Source of the DNA: Dracaena cambodiana | Taxonomy: Eukaryota > Streptophyta > Magnoliopsida > Asparagales > Asparagaceae | Direction: 5' to 3' | DNA length: 64,000 nucleotides | NCBI GenBank assembly: GCA_036321105.1 | Contig: JAYEPQ010000014.1 | Span: forward strand, 74,501 to 138,500 | Position numbers and translations under genes: made by a program | Shown here: piece after piece, positions 1 to 14,114 of the stretch | Numbering within the stretch: the stretch's first letter is position 1 | How the letters are laid out: each line of letters opens with the position of its first letter | Notes under the pieces: model-generated | Databases searched by the model: none | Seen by the model: only the letters and a program-made list of their open reading frames with translations | Told to the model about the DNA's origin: nothing

Positions 1-477
1 AAATTATTTTGCCACCCTCCTCCTTGGCACGACAGCACAGTACCACATTTATTTTATTTTAATTTATTTATTTATTTAATAATTTAATAATTTTGATTTC
101 GTGTAACATTCTCCAAATACTACCAAATTTATGTAGGACATAGTGCTCGACGAGGGGAACACTACAAAATTATCCGTTTCATGTTTCGATGTCCGGAATA
201 AATGAACCGATATTCCGAAGTTATTAGCATGATAATTTAATTTTTTTATTTAATTAACAATTTTGGGAGTATTTTTCGGCCTCGTAAGAAAAATCTCCAA
301 AAATCCTAAATATTACAAAACTAATAATCGCGAAGACCGAATGTCATTTGGGTGTGTGGATTTAAAGTTATGTTAACCGAAAGTTATTTCGGTGTCCAAA
401 ATTGGCTTCGGTGGACTTATTCGGCACTATTGGTCTCAAGAGAGTAATACAGGTAGCTCAAAATTTGGAGTATTACA
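1..477 (-). mobile_element. LTR of a minus-strand Ty3/gypsy element (3' LTR, part)
   Basis: Read on the minus strand, an LTR begins TGTAATACTCC at 477, directly after a purine-rich tract and a stretch encoding an E-D-E-I-F-like end of integrase (minus, about 515-478). A 'GAGGACGAAAT' stretch followed by a purine run and TGTAA is a typical pol/LTR junction of Tekay/Del-type plant gypsy elements. The LTR runs off the left edge of the window, so its length and target duplication cannot be given. No reading frame of interest lies inside it. Confidence 0.6.
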
Positions 478-2150
478 TTCTACCCACCTAATAAAAAAAT
501 TTCGTCCTCGAAATTTAATTGGTGTTTTTGATCATGAGAAAGGGTATATGTATTTTATCCTGATATCCTTTTCAAGCTCCCAAACTGAATCTCTTGGTGA
601 TTGTATATCTCATAAAATAAAAACTAATAATGTTACTTTATTATTCAAGACTTCTCTCATTGGTTAATAATCCTTACATATCGCTTCTCATATTTTTGTT
701 TTATTTATAGAACAATTACAAAAACTTTAAGCATTTTCTCAAGTCTATTTTTGATATATTCACTATTTTGTACTTCTAACTAAGCGCTTTCTCAATTATG
801 ATATATAGAATACATCATGAATGAGTTTCGTTTTTTGAGAGGAATGATAATGGATAGTCAGGATTCCCAATTTATTCTTGAAGTTTTATTTGGGTGAAGG
901 AACACAAAAGTAAGAAAGAATTTAGTCAGGAATAGCTGCTACCAATTTGGAGTGTCACGCCATCCTGAATTAAGTAATGTGTAAAATATAGGTGATAAAT
1001 ATTTTTGTAAAGTTTATTCCCAAGGTCCTATTACGTGTTGTATATAAAGGCTCAAGACATGAATCGTATTATGATAATATTTAGATAGAAGATATAAAAT
1101 ATCAAATGGAAAAGATCAACAAAAGTAATAGATAAGACAATCATTGGAAAGATAAGCCTAACTTGAGCAACAAGATGCAATGTCATGTTCCGCCATGATA
1201 AAATTTATACTTTATTATTAATTTCTTATCCTTACTTTCAACTTGACTAATTCTACAAAATTCTCAGTGTTCTAAGATCTCTTTATATTTTTACACTTAT
1301 TCTTCCAAAGGTTGTTTTTTTTTTTTTTTTTTTTCATTATCAATTTATAAATATTGTTGGAGCAGTAGTTACTGAAAACGGTATCACCAATTATTCATAG
1401 TGACTATGTTTTGTTCTAATGCAGTTTTTGAAATATTTTCTGCTCGGACATTTATTTGACAGATCTATTCTCAAGAATTCTCTTCCTTCTCTCTCAATTG
1501 ACCAAATAGATTAGTTATCATAAGTAGTGGATTTTTTTTTTTTTTTTTTTTACTATATTTAAACTTCTATAGTCCACACACAACTTTTTACTCCCATCCT
1601 TCTTTCCTATTAATAACAATGGAACTCAATAAAACATTAGATCTCACATGATTAAGATTGGCATAGTAATTATGTCCAAATGTAACTATATTTCTCCAAA
1701 GAAATTTGTACTTAAAAATTCATTTAAACTTCGTCTGAAATTCTTGGTATAGATAAAAATTTAAATCTTGAATGCACTGCCTACATAATTACCTTGCTTA
1801 TTGAATGATATAAAAATAGAGCATGAATATGCCCTCTTTAGAAGTATTAAGAATTGCTAGAACTTGTACTATTGTTAGACTCCGTTTTAATTTCTCAAAT
1901 GATTTATTACATTCATTTGTTCAGACATATTCGAACTCATTTGCTAATCTGTTTATTTAAAGTGATAAGGTCTTGTAAAGTTCTATACAAATATCAATAA
2001 TACTCGACCATCCCAGAAAATTCCAAATCTTAGACACTGATTTTGATCGCATGCCAATTTTTCATGGCTCCTAAGATTAGATGTATTACCTATCGGACTT
2101 ACACTCATACTCGAAGAAGATCGGGTCGACATTATTCTGCAACGGTCCAG
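478..2150 (-). pseudogene. Degenerate Ty3/gypsy pol remnant
   Basis: No long frame survives, but the minus strand keeps fragments of gypsy polymerase. Around 1,625-1,560 it reads a K-K-D-G-S-K-K-L-C-V-D-Y-R peptide, the conserved early reverse transcriptase motif. Around 2,040-1,800 an interrupted stretch resembles the RT/RNase H connection. The integrase C-terminal end lies near 515. Only about 1 kb separates RT and integrase remnants where roughly 3 kb is expected, and the RNase H-like part lies upstream of the RT motif, so the copy is deleted and rearranged as well as frameshifted. Two poly(T) runs (about 1,316-1,335 and 1,532-1,550) sit inside. Short open frames here, such as 392-667, are not genes. 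Confidence 0.55.
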
Positions 2151-5100
2151 ATAAGAATTCGGTCCAGTCCTGTTCGGTTTGGTTTGGCTCAGTCCAGTCC
2201 GGTTCGGTCCAATCCGGTTCGGTTCGGTTGGGGTCTTGGTTTAAGTTAAGGTTCGATTTGCTTCGGTTCGCCTTGGTTCGGTTCCAGTCCTGGACCAATT
2301 TATATTGTTTTTTTTTCAAATGTAAAGTTGGTTGAATGTGTGAAGGAGATGACCTTTCAACAGTAATGCCCTTGATGGCACTCAAAGAGTAATATGGAGA
2401 TTGAAACGCAATGCTGTAATTATATTTTTTTTATCTGCTGAGTGAATACTAGTCTTAATTCTTCTAATTTCCTTATCTAAACTCGAGCAGAATACATTTT
2501 TAAAATGATTTCAACCATTATAGAGCTTGAAAATGTATGTTCTCTGTACATTTAATTCATGGAGTACTACAAGTTCGTCTCTTCTATACTTCTAATGTGA
2601 AGTCAAAAACTTAGATGTGGGTTCACTATTATGCTTTAAATATATATTTTTTATGATATACAGGTGTTGGGGGAGAAGTGTATCTGAAATTGGTTTCCTT
2701 CAATTTCCCTATAGATAAAGTTGGCCAGAACCAAAAAGACACCTAAATATTTAAATAATGTTTTGCATGGTGAGCAATTGTGAAATGAATATATTATGCT
2801 TTTGCATGGTAAGCAATTCTAAGATGAAGATGTTAGGGATCCAAGGTTTCGGTCGGGTTGGGTTAAGATTGGGGTTCGGGTCTGGGGTAAGGGTCGTGGT
2901 TAGGGGTTGGGGTTACGTTTCGGTTGGGTTTGTTTCGGTTCGATTTGGTTTGGTTCGGTTCGGTCAAGTCCGGTTGGGCTCGGTTTGGTTCGGTCCAGTC
3001 CACTTCAATACGATCAAGTTCGGTTCGGTTCGGTTGGGGTCCCAGGTCACGTTAAGGTTTGATTTGTTTCGGTTCGGTTCCAATCTCGGGCCCATTTATA
3101 ATTTTTTTCAAATGTGAAGTTGGTTGAATGTGTGAAGGGGATGACCTTTCAACAGTAACACCCTTGATGGCACTCAAAGAGTAATATGGAGATTGAAACG
3201 CAATGCTGCAATTATATTTTTTTTTATCTGCTGAATGAGTACTAGTCTTGAGTCTTTTAATTTGCTTATCTAAATTCGAGTGGAATACATTTTTAAAATG
3301 ATTTTAACCAGTATAGAGGTTGAAAATGTATGTTCTCTATACATTTAATTCATGGAGTACTACAAGCTCGTCTCTTCTATACTTCTAAATGTGAGGTCAA
3401 AAACTTAGATGTGGGTTCACTTTTATACTTCAAATATATTTTTTTTATGATCTGCTGGTGTTGGGGGGATAGGTGTACCTGAATTTGTTTTCCTTCGATT
3501 TTCCTATAGATAAAGTTGGCCAGAACCAAAAAACACCTATACATTTAAATAATATTTTGCACAGTGAGCTATTGTGAGATGAAGATGATAAGCTTTTGCA
3601 TTGTAAGCAATTCTAAGATGAAGATGCTAGGGGTCCTAGGTCAGGGTTGGATTGGGTTAGAATTAGGGTTCGGGTCTGGGGTCAGGGTCGGGGTAGTGGT
3701 TAGGGGTTGGGGTTATGGTCCGGTTCGGTTCAGTTTGGTTTGGTTCGTACTACTCCGGTTCGGTTCGTTTTGCTTCAGTTCGAATTGGTTTGGTTCGGTC
3801 CACTTCGGTTTGGTTCGGTCCAGTCCGGTTCGGTTTGGTTTGGTTCGGTCCAGTCCGGTTCGGTCCAATCCAGTTCGATTCGGTTGGGATCTCGGTTTAA
3901 GTTAAGGTTCGATTTGTTTCGGTTCGCTTCGGTTCGGTTCCAGTCCCGGACCAATTTATATTGTTTTTTTTTCAAATGTGAAGTTGGTTGAATGTGTGAA
4001 GAATATGACCTTTCAACAGTAATGCCCTTGATGGTATTCAAAGAGTAATATGGAGATTGAAACGTAATGTTGCAATTATATTTTTTTTTATCTGCTGAAT
4101 GAGTACTAGTCTTAATTCTTCTAATTTGCTTATCTAAACTCGAGTGGAATACATTTTTAAAATGATTTCAACCAGTATAGAGGTTTAAAATGTATGTTCT
4201 CGGTACATTTAATTCATGAAGTACTACAAACTCGTCTCTTCTATACTTCTAAATATGAAGTCAAAAACTTAGATGTGGGTTCACTATTATGCTTCAAATA
4301 TGTTTTTTTATGATATACTGGTGTTGGAGGGAGAGGTGTACTCGAAGTTGGTTTCCATCGATTTCCCTATAGACGAAGTTGGTCAGAATCAAAAAGATAC
4401 CTATACATTTAAATAATGTCTTGCATGATGAGCAATTGTGAGATGAAGATGTAATGCTTTTGCATGGTGAGCAATTCTGAGATGAAGATGTTAGGGGTCC
4501 CAGGTCGGGGTCGGGTTGGGTTAGGATTGGGGTTCGGGTCTGGGTCTGGGTCGGGGTCGTGGTTAGGGGTTGGGGTTGTGGTTCGGTTCGGTTTGGTTTG
4601 GTTCAGTTCGTTCCTGTCTGGTTTGGTCCGGTCCGATTCGATTCATTTTGGTTTGGTTCGGTCTAGTCCGGTTCGGTTCGGTTCAGTTCAGTCTTGTTCG
4701 GATCGGTTGGGGTACCGAGTCAAGTTAAGATTCGATTGGCTTTGGTTCCTTTCTAGTCCCGGGCCCATTTGTATTATTTTTTTTCAAATGTGAAGTTGGT
4801 TGAATGTGTGAAGGAGATGACCTTCAACAGTGATGCCCTTGATGACACTCATAGAGTAATATGGAGATTAAACACAATATTTCAATTATGTTTCTTTGGT
4901 ATTCTGAGTGAGTACTAGCCTTGAGTCTTCTAATTTTTTTACCCAAACTCGAGTGGAACACACTTTTAAAATGATATTTTCAACTAGTATAGAGATTGAA
5001 AATATGTGTTCTCTGTACATTTAATTTTTGGAGTACTACAAACTCGTCTCTTCTGTACTTTTAAATGTGAAGTCAAAAACTTAGATGTGGGTTCACTTAT

Positions 5101-7570
5101 GCTTCAAATATGATTTTTTTTATGATCTACTGGTGTTGGATGGAGAGATGTACCCGAAGTTGGTTTCCTTCGATTTTCCAATAGACAAAGTTGGCCAGAG
5201 CCATAAAGGTACCTAAACATTTAAATAATGTTTTGCATGGCGAGCAATTGTGAGATGAAGATGTTATGCTTTTGCATGGTGAACAATTCTAAGATGAAAA
5301 TGTTAGGGGTCCCAGGTCGGGATCGGATTGGGTTAGGATTAGGGTTCAGGTCTGGGGTCAGGGTCGGGGTCGTGGTTAGGGGTTGGGGTTACGGTTCGGT
5401 TTGCTTCAGTTCGTTTCGGTTTGGTTCAATCCGGTCCGGTCCTGTTCGATTTGGTTTGGTCCAGTCTGGTTCAGCTCAACTAGGGTCTCGAGTCAAGTTA
5501 AGGTGTGATTGGCTTCAGTTTGCTTCGGTTCGGTTTCATCCTCGGGCCATTTATATTGTTTTTTATTCAAATGTGAAGTTGGTTGAATGTGTGAAGGGGA
5601 TGACCTTCAACAGTGATGCCCTTAATAGCACTCAAAGAGCAATATCGAACTTGAAACGTAATGCTGTAATTATGTTTCTTTGGTCTGCTGAGTTAGTATT
5701 AGTCTTGAGTCTTCTAATTTGCTTACCTAAACTCGAGTGGGACAAACTTATAAAATGATGTTTTCAACCAGTGTAGAGGTTGAAAATGTATGTTCTCGGT
5801 ACATTTAATTCATTGAGTACTACAAACTTGTCTATTCTATACTTCTAAATGTGAAGTCAAAAACTTAGATGTGGGTTCAATTTTAATGCTTCAAATATAT
5901 TTTTTTTATGATCTATTGGTGTTGGGGGTGAGGTGTACCCGAAATTGGTTTCCTTCGATTTATCTATAGGCAAAGTTGGCCCGAACCTAAAAGACACCTA
6001 AACATTTAAATAATGTTTTGCATGGTAAGTAATTATGAGATGAAGATGTTATGCTTTTGCATAGTGAACAATTCTAAGATGAAGATTTTAGGGGTCCCAG
6101 GTCGGGGTCGGGTTGGGTTAAGATTGGGGTTCGGGTCTAGGGTCAGGGTCGTGGTTAGGGGTTGGGGTTACAGTCCGGTTGGGTTTGTTTCGGTTCGATT
6201 TGGTTTCGTTCGGTTTGGTCCAGTCTGGTTCGTCCAAGTCCGGTTGGGCTCGGTTTGGTTCGGTCCAGTCCGTTTCAGTACGATCCAGTTCGGTTTGGCT
6301 CGTTGGGGTCCCGGGTCATGTTAAAATTTGATTTGCTTCGGTTCGTTTCCAGTCTTGGGCCCATTTATATTTTTTTTCAAATGTGAAGTTGGTTGAATGT
6401 GTGAAGGGGATGACCTTTCAACAGTAATACCCTTGATGGCACTCAAAGAGTAATATGGAGATTGAAACGTAATACTGCAATTATATTTTTTTGGTCTGCT
6501 GAGTGAGTACTAGTCTTGAGTCATTTAGTTTGTTTATCTAAACTCGAGTGGAATACATTTTCAAAATGATTTCAACCAGGTTGAAAATGTATGTTCTCTA
6601 TATATTTAATTCATAGAGTACTACAAGCTTGTCTCTTCTATACTTCTAAATGTGAGTTCAAAAACTTAGATGTTGGTTTACTTTTATGCTTCAAATATAT
6701 TTTTTTATGATCTACTGGTGTTGGGGGGAGAGGTGTACCCGAATTTGTTTTCCTTCGATTTTCCTATAGATAAATTTGGCCAGAACTAAAAAACACCTAT
6801 ACATTTAAATAATATTTTGCACGATGAACTATTGTGAGATGAAGATGTTATGCTTTTGCATTGTGAGCAATTCTAAGATGAAGATGTTAGGGGTCCAAGG
6901 TCGGGGTCGGGTTGGATTAGGATTAGGGTTCAGGTCTGGGGTCAGGGTCGGGGTCGTGGTTAGGGGTTGGGGTTATGGTTCGTTTCGATCCGGTTCGGTT
7001 CAGTTTGGTTTGGTTCGGTCTACTCCGGTTCGGTTCGTTTTTCTTCAGTTCGGATTGGTTTGGTTCGGTCCACTCCGATTCGGTTCGGTCCAGTCCTATT
7101 CAGTTTGGTTTGGTTCGGTCGTCCGGTTCGGTCCAGTCCGGTTCGGTTCGGTTCGGTTGGGGTCTCTGTTTAAGTTAAGGTTAGATTTGCTTCGGTTCGC
7201 TTCGGTTCTGTTTCAGTCCCGGACCAATTTATATTGTTTTTTTTTTCAAATGTGAAGTTGGTTGAATGTGTGAAGGAGATGACCTTTCAACAGTAATGCC
7301 CTTGATGGCACTCAAAGAGTAATTTGGTGATTGAAGCGCAATGTTGCAATTATATTTTTTTTTGTCTGTTGAGTGAGTACTAGTCTTAAGTCTTCTAATT
7401 TGCTTATCTAAACTCGAGTGGAATACATTTTTAAAATGATTTCAACTAGTATAGAGGTTGAAAATGTATATTCTCTGTACATTAAATTCATAGAGTACTA
7501 CAAGCTCGTCTTTTCTATACTTCTAAATGTAAGTTAAAAACTTAGATGTGGGTTCACTATTATGCTTCAA

Positions 7571-8410
7571 ATATATTTTTTTCTGTTAGGTTAGGTTCGG
7601 TCCGGTCTAGTTCGGTCCTGTCCAGTTAGGTTCGGTTTGGTTTGATTTGATTCGGTCCAGTCCGGTTCAGTTTGGTACAGTTTGGTTCGGTTCGGTTGGG
7701 GTCCCGGGTCAAATTAAGGTTTGATTCGCTTCGGTTCGGTTCCAGTCTCGAGCCCATTTATATTGTTTTTCTTCAAATGTGAAATTGGTTGAATGTGTGA
7801 AGGGGATGACCTTTCAACAGTAATACCCTTGATGGCACTCAAAAAATAATATGGAGATTAAAATGCCATGCTGCAATTATGTTTTTTTGCTCTGCTGAGT
7901 TGGTACTAGTCTTGAGTCTTCTAATTTACTTATCTAAACTCAAGTGGAATACACTTTTAAAATGATTTCAACCAGTATAGAGGTTGAAAATGTATGTTCT
8001 CTGTATATTTAATTCATGGAGTACTATAAACTCATCTCTTCTATACTTCTAAATGTGGTCAAAAACTTAGATGTGGGTTCACTTTTATACTTCAAATATA
8101 TTTTTTTTATGATCTACTGGTGTTGGGAGGAGAGGTTAGGGGTTGGGGTTACGGTTCGGTTCGATTCGGTTTGGTTTGGTTTGGTTCGGTCTACTCCGGT
8201 TCGCTTTGTTTTGCTTCGGTTCGGATTGGTTCGGTTCGGTCCACTCCGGTTCGGTCCAGTCCTGTTTGGTTTGGTTTGGTTTGGTCCAGTCCGGTTCGGT
8301 CCAATCCAGTTCGGTTCACTTGGGGTCTCGGTTTAAGTTAAGGTTCGATTTGCTTCGGTTCACTTTGGTTCGATTCCAGTCCGGGACCAATTTATATAGT
8401 TTTTTTTAAA
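7571..8410 (+). repeat. Two internally deleted satellite units
   Basis: Two successive units lack the TTTAAATAAT box and the duplicated 43 bp segment. In the first, the AT-rich part runs straight into the pentamer tract at about 7,581. In the second, the GGAGAGG of the AT-rich part is joined directly to TTAGGGGTTGGGG at about 8,135, with the short homology GAGGT/TGGT at the join. Each lost a few hundred bases over the same part of the unit. This looks like two independent deletions, or a deletion followed by amplification. Confidence 0.8.
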
Positions 8411-11400
8411 ATGTGAAGTTGGTTGAATGTGTGAAGGAGATGACCTTTCAACAGTAATGCCCTTGATGGCACTCAAAGAGTAATATGGAGATTGAAACGT
8501 AATGCTACAATTATATTTTTTTTTTGTCTGCTGAGTGAATACTAGTCTTAAGTCTTCTAATTTTCTTATATAAACTCAAGTGGAATACATTGTTAAAATG
8601 ATTTCAACCAGTATAGAGGTTAAAAATTAATGTTCTCTATACATTTAATTCATGGAGTACTACAAGCTCGTCTCTTCTATACTTCTAAATTTAAATTCAA
8701 AAACTTAGATGTGGGTTCACTATTATGCTTCAAATATGTTTTTTTATGATATACTGGTGTTGGGGAGAGAGGTGTACTCGAAGTTGGTTTCCTTCGATTT
8801 CCCTATAGATGAAATTGGCCAGAATCAAAAAGACACCTATACATCTAAATAATGTCTTGCATGATAAGCAATTGTGAGATGAAGATGTAATACTTTTGCA
8901 TGGTGAGAAATTCTGAGATGAAAATGTTAGGGGTCCCAGGTCGGGGTCGGGTTGGGTTGGGATTGGGGTTCGGGTCTGGGGTCAGGGTCGGGGTCGTGGT
9001 TAGGGGTTGGGGTTGTGGTTAGGGGTTCGGTTTGGTTTGGTTCAGTTCGTTCCAGTCTGGTTCGATTCGATCCAGTCCGGTTCGATTCGGTTTGGTTTGG
9101 TTCGGTCCAGTCCGGTTCGGTTCTGTCCAGTCTGGTTCGGATCGGTTGGGGTACTGGTCAAGTTAAGGTTCGATTGGCTTCGGATTGGTTCTAGTTCCGG
9201 GCCCATTTATATTATTTTTTTTCAAATGTGAAGTTGGTTGAATGTTTGAAGGGGATGACCCTTCAACAGTGATGTCCTTGATGGCACTCACAATGCTGCA
9301 ATTATGTCTCTTTGGTATTCTGATTGAGTACTAGTCTTGAGTCTTCTAATTTTCTTATCCAAACTCGAGTGGAACACAATTTTAAAATGATATTTTCAAC
9401 CAGTATAGAGATTGAAAATATATGTTCTCTGTACATTTAATTCTTGGAATACTACAAGCTCGTCTCTTCTGTACTTTTAAATGTGAAGTCAAAAACTTAG
9501 ATGTGGGTTCAATTTTATGCTTCAAATATGTTTTTTTCGTGATCTACTGGTATAGGGGGGAGAGGTGTACCCGAAGTTGGTTTCCTTCGATTTTCTAATA
9601 GACAAAGTTGGCCAGAACCAAAAGGCACCTAAATATTTAAATAATGTTTTGCATAGTGAGCAATTGTGAGAGAAAGATGTTATGCTTTTGCATGGTAAGC
9701 AATTCTAAGATGAAAATGTTAGAGGTCGCAGGTCGGGGTCGGGTTGGGTTAGTATTAGGGTTTGGGTCTGGGGTCAGGGGCGGGGTCATGGTGAGGGGTT
9801 GGGGTTATGGCTCGGTTTGGTTTGGTTCGGTCTGGTCCGATTCGGTTCGGTTTGATTTGGCTTGGTTTGGTCCTGTTCGGTTTTGTTTGGTCCATTCTGG
9901 TTCGGCTCGACTAGGGTCCCGAGTCAAGTTAAGGTTTGATTGGCTTCAGTTTGCTTCGGTTCGGTTTCATCCCCGGGCCATTTCTATTATTTTTTATTCA
10001 AATGTGAAGTTAGATGAATGTGTGAAGGGGATGACCCTTCAACAACCCTTAATGGCACTCAAAGAGCAATATGAAAATTGAAACGCAATACTGTAATTAT
10101 GTTTCTTTGGTCTGCTGAGTTAGTACTAGTCTTGAGTCTTCTAATTTGCTTACCTAAACTCGAGTGGGACACACTTATAAAATGATGTTTTCAACTAGTA
10201 TAGAGGTTGAAAATGTATGTTCTCGGTACATTTAATTCATTGAGTACTACAAACTCGTCTCTTCTATACTTCTAAATGTGAAGTCAAAAACTTAGATGTA
10301 GGTTCAATTTATTGCTTCAAATATATTTTTTTATGATCTACTGGTGTTGGGGGAGAGGTGAACCCAAAATTAGTTTCTTTCGATTTATCCATAGGCAAAG
10401 TTGGCCAAAACCAAAAAGACACCTAAACATTTAAATAATGTTTTTCATGGTGAGCAATTGTGAGATGAAAATGTTATGTGTTTGCATGGTGAACAATTCT
10501 AAGATGAAGATGTTAGGGGTCCCAGGTCGGGGTCGGGTTGGATTAGGATTGTGGTTCGGGTCTAGGATCAGGATCGGGGTCGTGGTTGGGGGTTGGGGTT
10601 ACGGTTCGGTTTGCTTCGGTTCGGTCCAGATCGGTTCGGTTCGGTTCGGTTCGGTCCAATTCAGTTTGGTTCGATTTGGTTTGGTTCGGTTTGGTCCAAT
10701 CTGGTTTGGTTCGGTCCAGTTCAGTTAGGTTCGGTTGGGGTCCCGAGTCAAGTTGAGATTCGATTTTTTTATTCACTTCGGTTTGAGTCCCGGACCCATT
10801 TATATTGTTTTTTTTTCAAATGTCAAGGTTGAATGTGTGAAGAGGATGACCCTTCAACAGTGATGCCCTTGATGGCACTCAAAGAGCAATATTAAGATTG
10901 AAACGCAATGCTGCAATTATATTTCTTTGGTCTGCTGTGTGAGTACTAGTCTTGAGTCTTCTTTGCTTATCTAAATTCAAGTGGAACACACTTTAAAATG
11001 ATGTTTTAACCAGTATAGTGGTTGAAAATGTATGTTCTCTGTACATTTAATCCATGGAGTATTACAAGCTCGTCTCTTCTATACTTCTAAATGTAAAGTC
11101 AAAAACTTACATGTGGGTTCATATTTATGTGTCAAATATGTTTTTTTTATGATCTACTGGTGTTGGTGGGAGAGGTGTGCCCGAAATTAGTTTACTTCGA
11201 TTTCTCTATAGACAACATGGCCAGAACTAAAAAGACACATATACATTTAAATAATGTTTTGCATGGTGAGTAATTGTGAGATAAAAATGTTATGCTTTTG
11301 CATGGTGAGCAATTATAAGATGAAGATGTTAGGGGTCACAGCTCAGGGTCGGGTTGGGTTAAGATTGGGGTTCGGGTCTACGGTTAGGGTTGTAGTTAGG

Positions 11401-14114
11401 GGTTGGGGTTACGGTTCGGCTGGTTTATTTCGGTTCGGTTTGGTTTGGTTCGGTTCGGTCCAATCCAGTCTAGTCCGGTTGGGTTCGGTTTGGTTTGATT
11501 TTGTTCGGTCCAGTCCGGTTCAGTTTGGTCCAGTTTGGTTCGGTTCGGTTGGGGTCCCGGGTCAAGTTAAGGTTTGATTCATTTCGGTTCGGTTCTAGTC
11601 TCGTGCCCATTTATATTGTTTTTTTTCAAATGTGAATTGGTTGAATGTGTGAAGGGGATGACCTTTCAACAGTAATGCCCTTGATGACACTCAAAGAATA
11701 ATATGGAGATTGAAACGCAATACTGCAATTATGTTTTTTGGTCTGCTGAGTTAGTACTAGTCTTGAGTCTTCTAATTGCTTATCTAAACTCGAGTGGAAT
11801 ACACTTTTAAAATGATTTCAACCAGTATAGAGGTTGAAAAAGTATGTTCTCTGTATATTTAATTCATGGAGTACTACAAGCTCGTCTCTTCTATACTTTT
11901 AAATGTGAGGTCAAAAACTTAGATGTGGGTTCACTTTTATGCTTGAAATATATTTTTTTTATGATCTACTGGTGTTGGGGGGAGAGGTATACCCGAAGTT
12001 GGTTTCCTTCGATTTTCCTATAGACAAAGTTGGCCGAAACAAAAATGACACATATACATTTAAATAATATTTTGCATGGTGAGCAATTGTGAGATGAAGA
12101 TGTTATGCTTTTGCATGGTGAGTAATTCTAAGATGAAGATGTTATGAGACCAAGGTCGGGGTCGGGTTGGGTTAGGATTGGGGTTCGGGTCTGGGGTCAC
12201 GGTCGGGGTCGTGATTAGGGGTTGGGGATACGGTTCGGTTCGGTTTGGTTTGGTTTGGTCGAGTCCGATTTGGTTTGGTCCAGTCTGGTTTGGTTGGGCT
12301 CCCTAGTCAAGTTAAGGTTCGATTGGTTTCGATTTGTTTCGGTTCGGTTTCAGCCCCGGGCCATTTATATTGTTTTTTTTTCAAATGTTAAGTTGGTTGA
12401 ATGTGTGAAGGGGATGACCCTTCAACAGTGATGCCCTTGATGGCACTCAAAAAGCAATATGGAGATTGGAACGCAATGCTGTAATTATGTTTCTTTGATT
12501 TGCTGTGTTAGTACTAGTCTTCAGTCTTCTAATTTGCTTACCTAAACTCGAGTGGGACACAGTTATAAAATGATGTTTTCAACCACTATAGAGGTTGAAA
12601 ATATATATTCTATGTACATTTAATTCATTGAGTACTACAAACTCGTCTCTTCTATACTTCTAAATGTAAAGTCAAAAACTTAGATCTGGGTTCAATTTTA
12701 ATGCTTCAAATATATATTTTTTTATGATCTACTGGTGTTATGGGAGAGGTGTACCCAAAATTGGTTTCCTTCGATTTCCCTATAGACAAAGTTGGACGGA
12801 GCCAAAAACACACCTAAACATTTAAATAATATTTTGCATGGTGAGCAATTGTGAGATGAAGATATTATGCTTTTGCATGATGAGCAATTCTAAGATGAAG
12901 ATGTAAGGGGTCCCAAGTCGGGGTCGGGGTCGGGTTGGGTTAGCATTGTGGTTCGGGTCTGGGGTCGGGGTCGGGGTTGGGGTCGTGGTTAGGGGTTGGG
13001 GTTACAGTTCGGTTCCGTTTTCTTTGGTTCAGTTCGGTTTGGTTTGGTTAGGTTCGGTCTGATCCGGTCCGGTTTGGTTTGGTCCCGTCCGGTTTGGTTT
13101 GGTCCAGTCTAGTTCGGTTCGGTTGGGGTCCCAAGTCAAGTTAAGGTTCGATTGGCTTCGGTTTGTTTCGGTTCGGTTTCAGCCCCGGGCCATTTATATT
13201 GTTTTTTTTTTTTTCAAATGTTAAGTTGGTTGAATGTGTGAAGGGGATGACCCTTCAACAGTGATGCCCTTGATGGCACTCAAAGAGCAATAATGAGATT
13301 GAAATACAGTGCTGCAATTATATTTTTTTGGTATGCTGAGTTAGTAGTAGTCTAGAGTCTTCTAATTTGCTTACCTAAACTCGAGCGGGACACACTTATA
13401 AAATGATGTTTTCAATCAGTATAGAGGTTGAAAATGTATGTTTTCTATACCTTTAATTCATTGAGTACTATAAACTCGTCTCTTCTATACTTCTAAATGT
13501 GAAGTCAAGAACTTAGATGTGGGTTCAATTTTAATGCTTCAAATATATTTTTTTTATGATCTACTGGTGTTGGGGGAGAGGTGTACCCGAAATTGGTTTC
13601 CTATGATTTCCCTAAAGACAAAGTTGGCCAGAACCAAAAAGACACCTAAACATTTAAATAATGTTTTGCATGGTGAGCAATTGTGAGATGAATATATTAT
13701 GCTTTTGCATGGTAAGCAATTCTAAGATGAAGATGTTAGGGGTCCCAGGTCAAGGTCGGGTTGGATTAAGATTGGGGTTCGGGTCTGGGGTCAGGGTCGT
13801 GGTTAGGGGTTGGGGTTACGGTTCGGTTGGGTTCGTTTCAGTTCGATTTGATTTGGTTCGGTTCGGTCCAGTCCGGTTGGGCTCGGATTGGATCGGTCCA
13901 GTCCGTTTCAGTACGATTCAGTTCGGTTCGGTTTGGTTGGGGTCCTGGGTCAAGTTAAGGTTTGATTCGCTTCTGTTCTGTTCCAGTCTCGGGCCCATTT
14001 ATATTTTTTTTTCAAACGTGAAGTTGGTTGAATGTGTGAAGGGGGTGACCTTTCAACAATAATGCCCTTGATGGCACTTAAAGAGTAATATGGAGATTGA
14101 AACGCAATGCCGCA

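Noticed and set aside
2841..2930. An interstitial telomere marking a chromosome fusion
   Set aside because: The G-rich block is degenerate, recurs inside every satellite unit, and lacks a run of perfect TTTAGGG repeats.
10543..10776. Minus-strand frames through the pentamer tract (T-E-P-N-R-T type peptides)
   Set aside because: Same pentamer read on the other strand; also stop-poor by composition.
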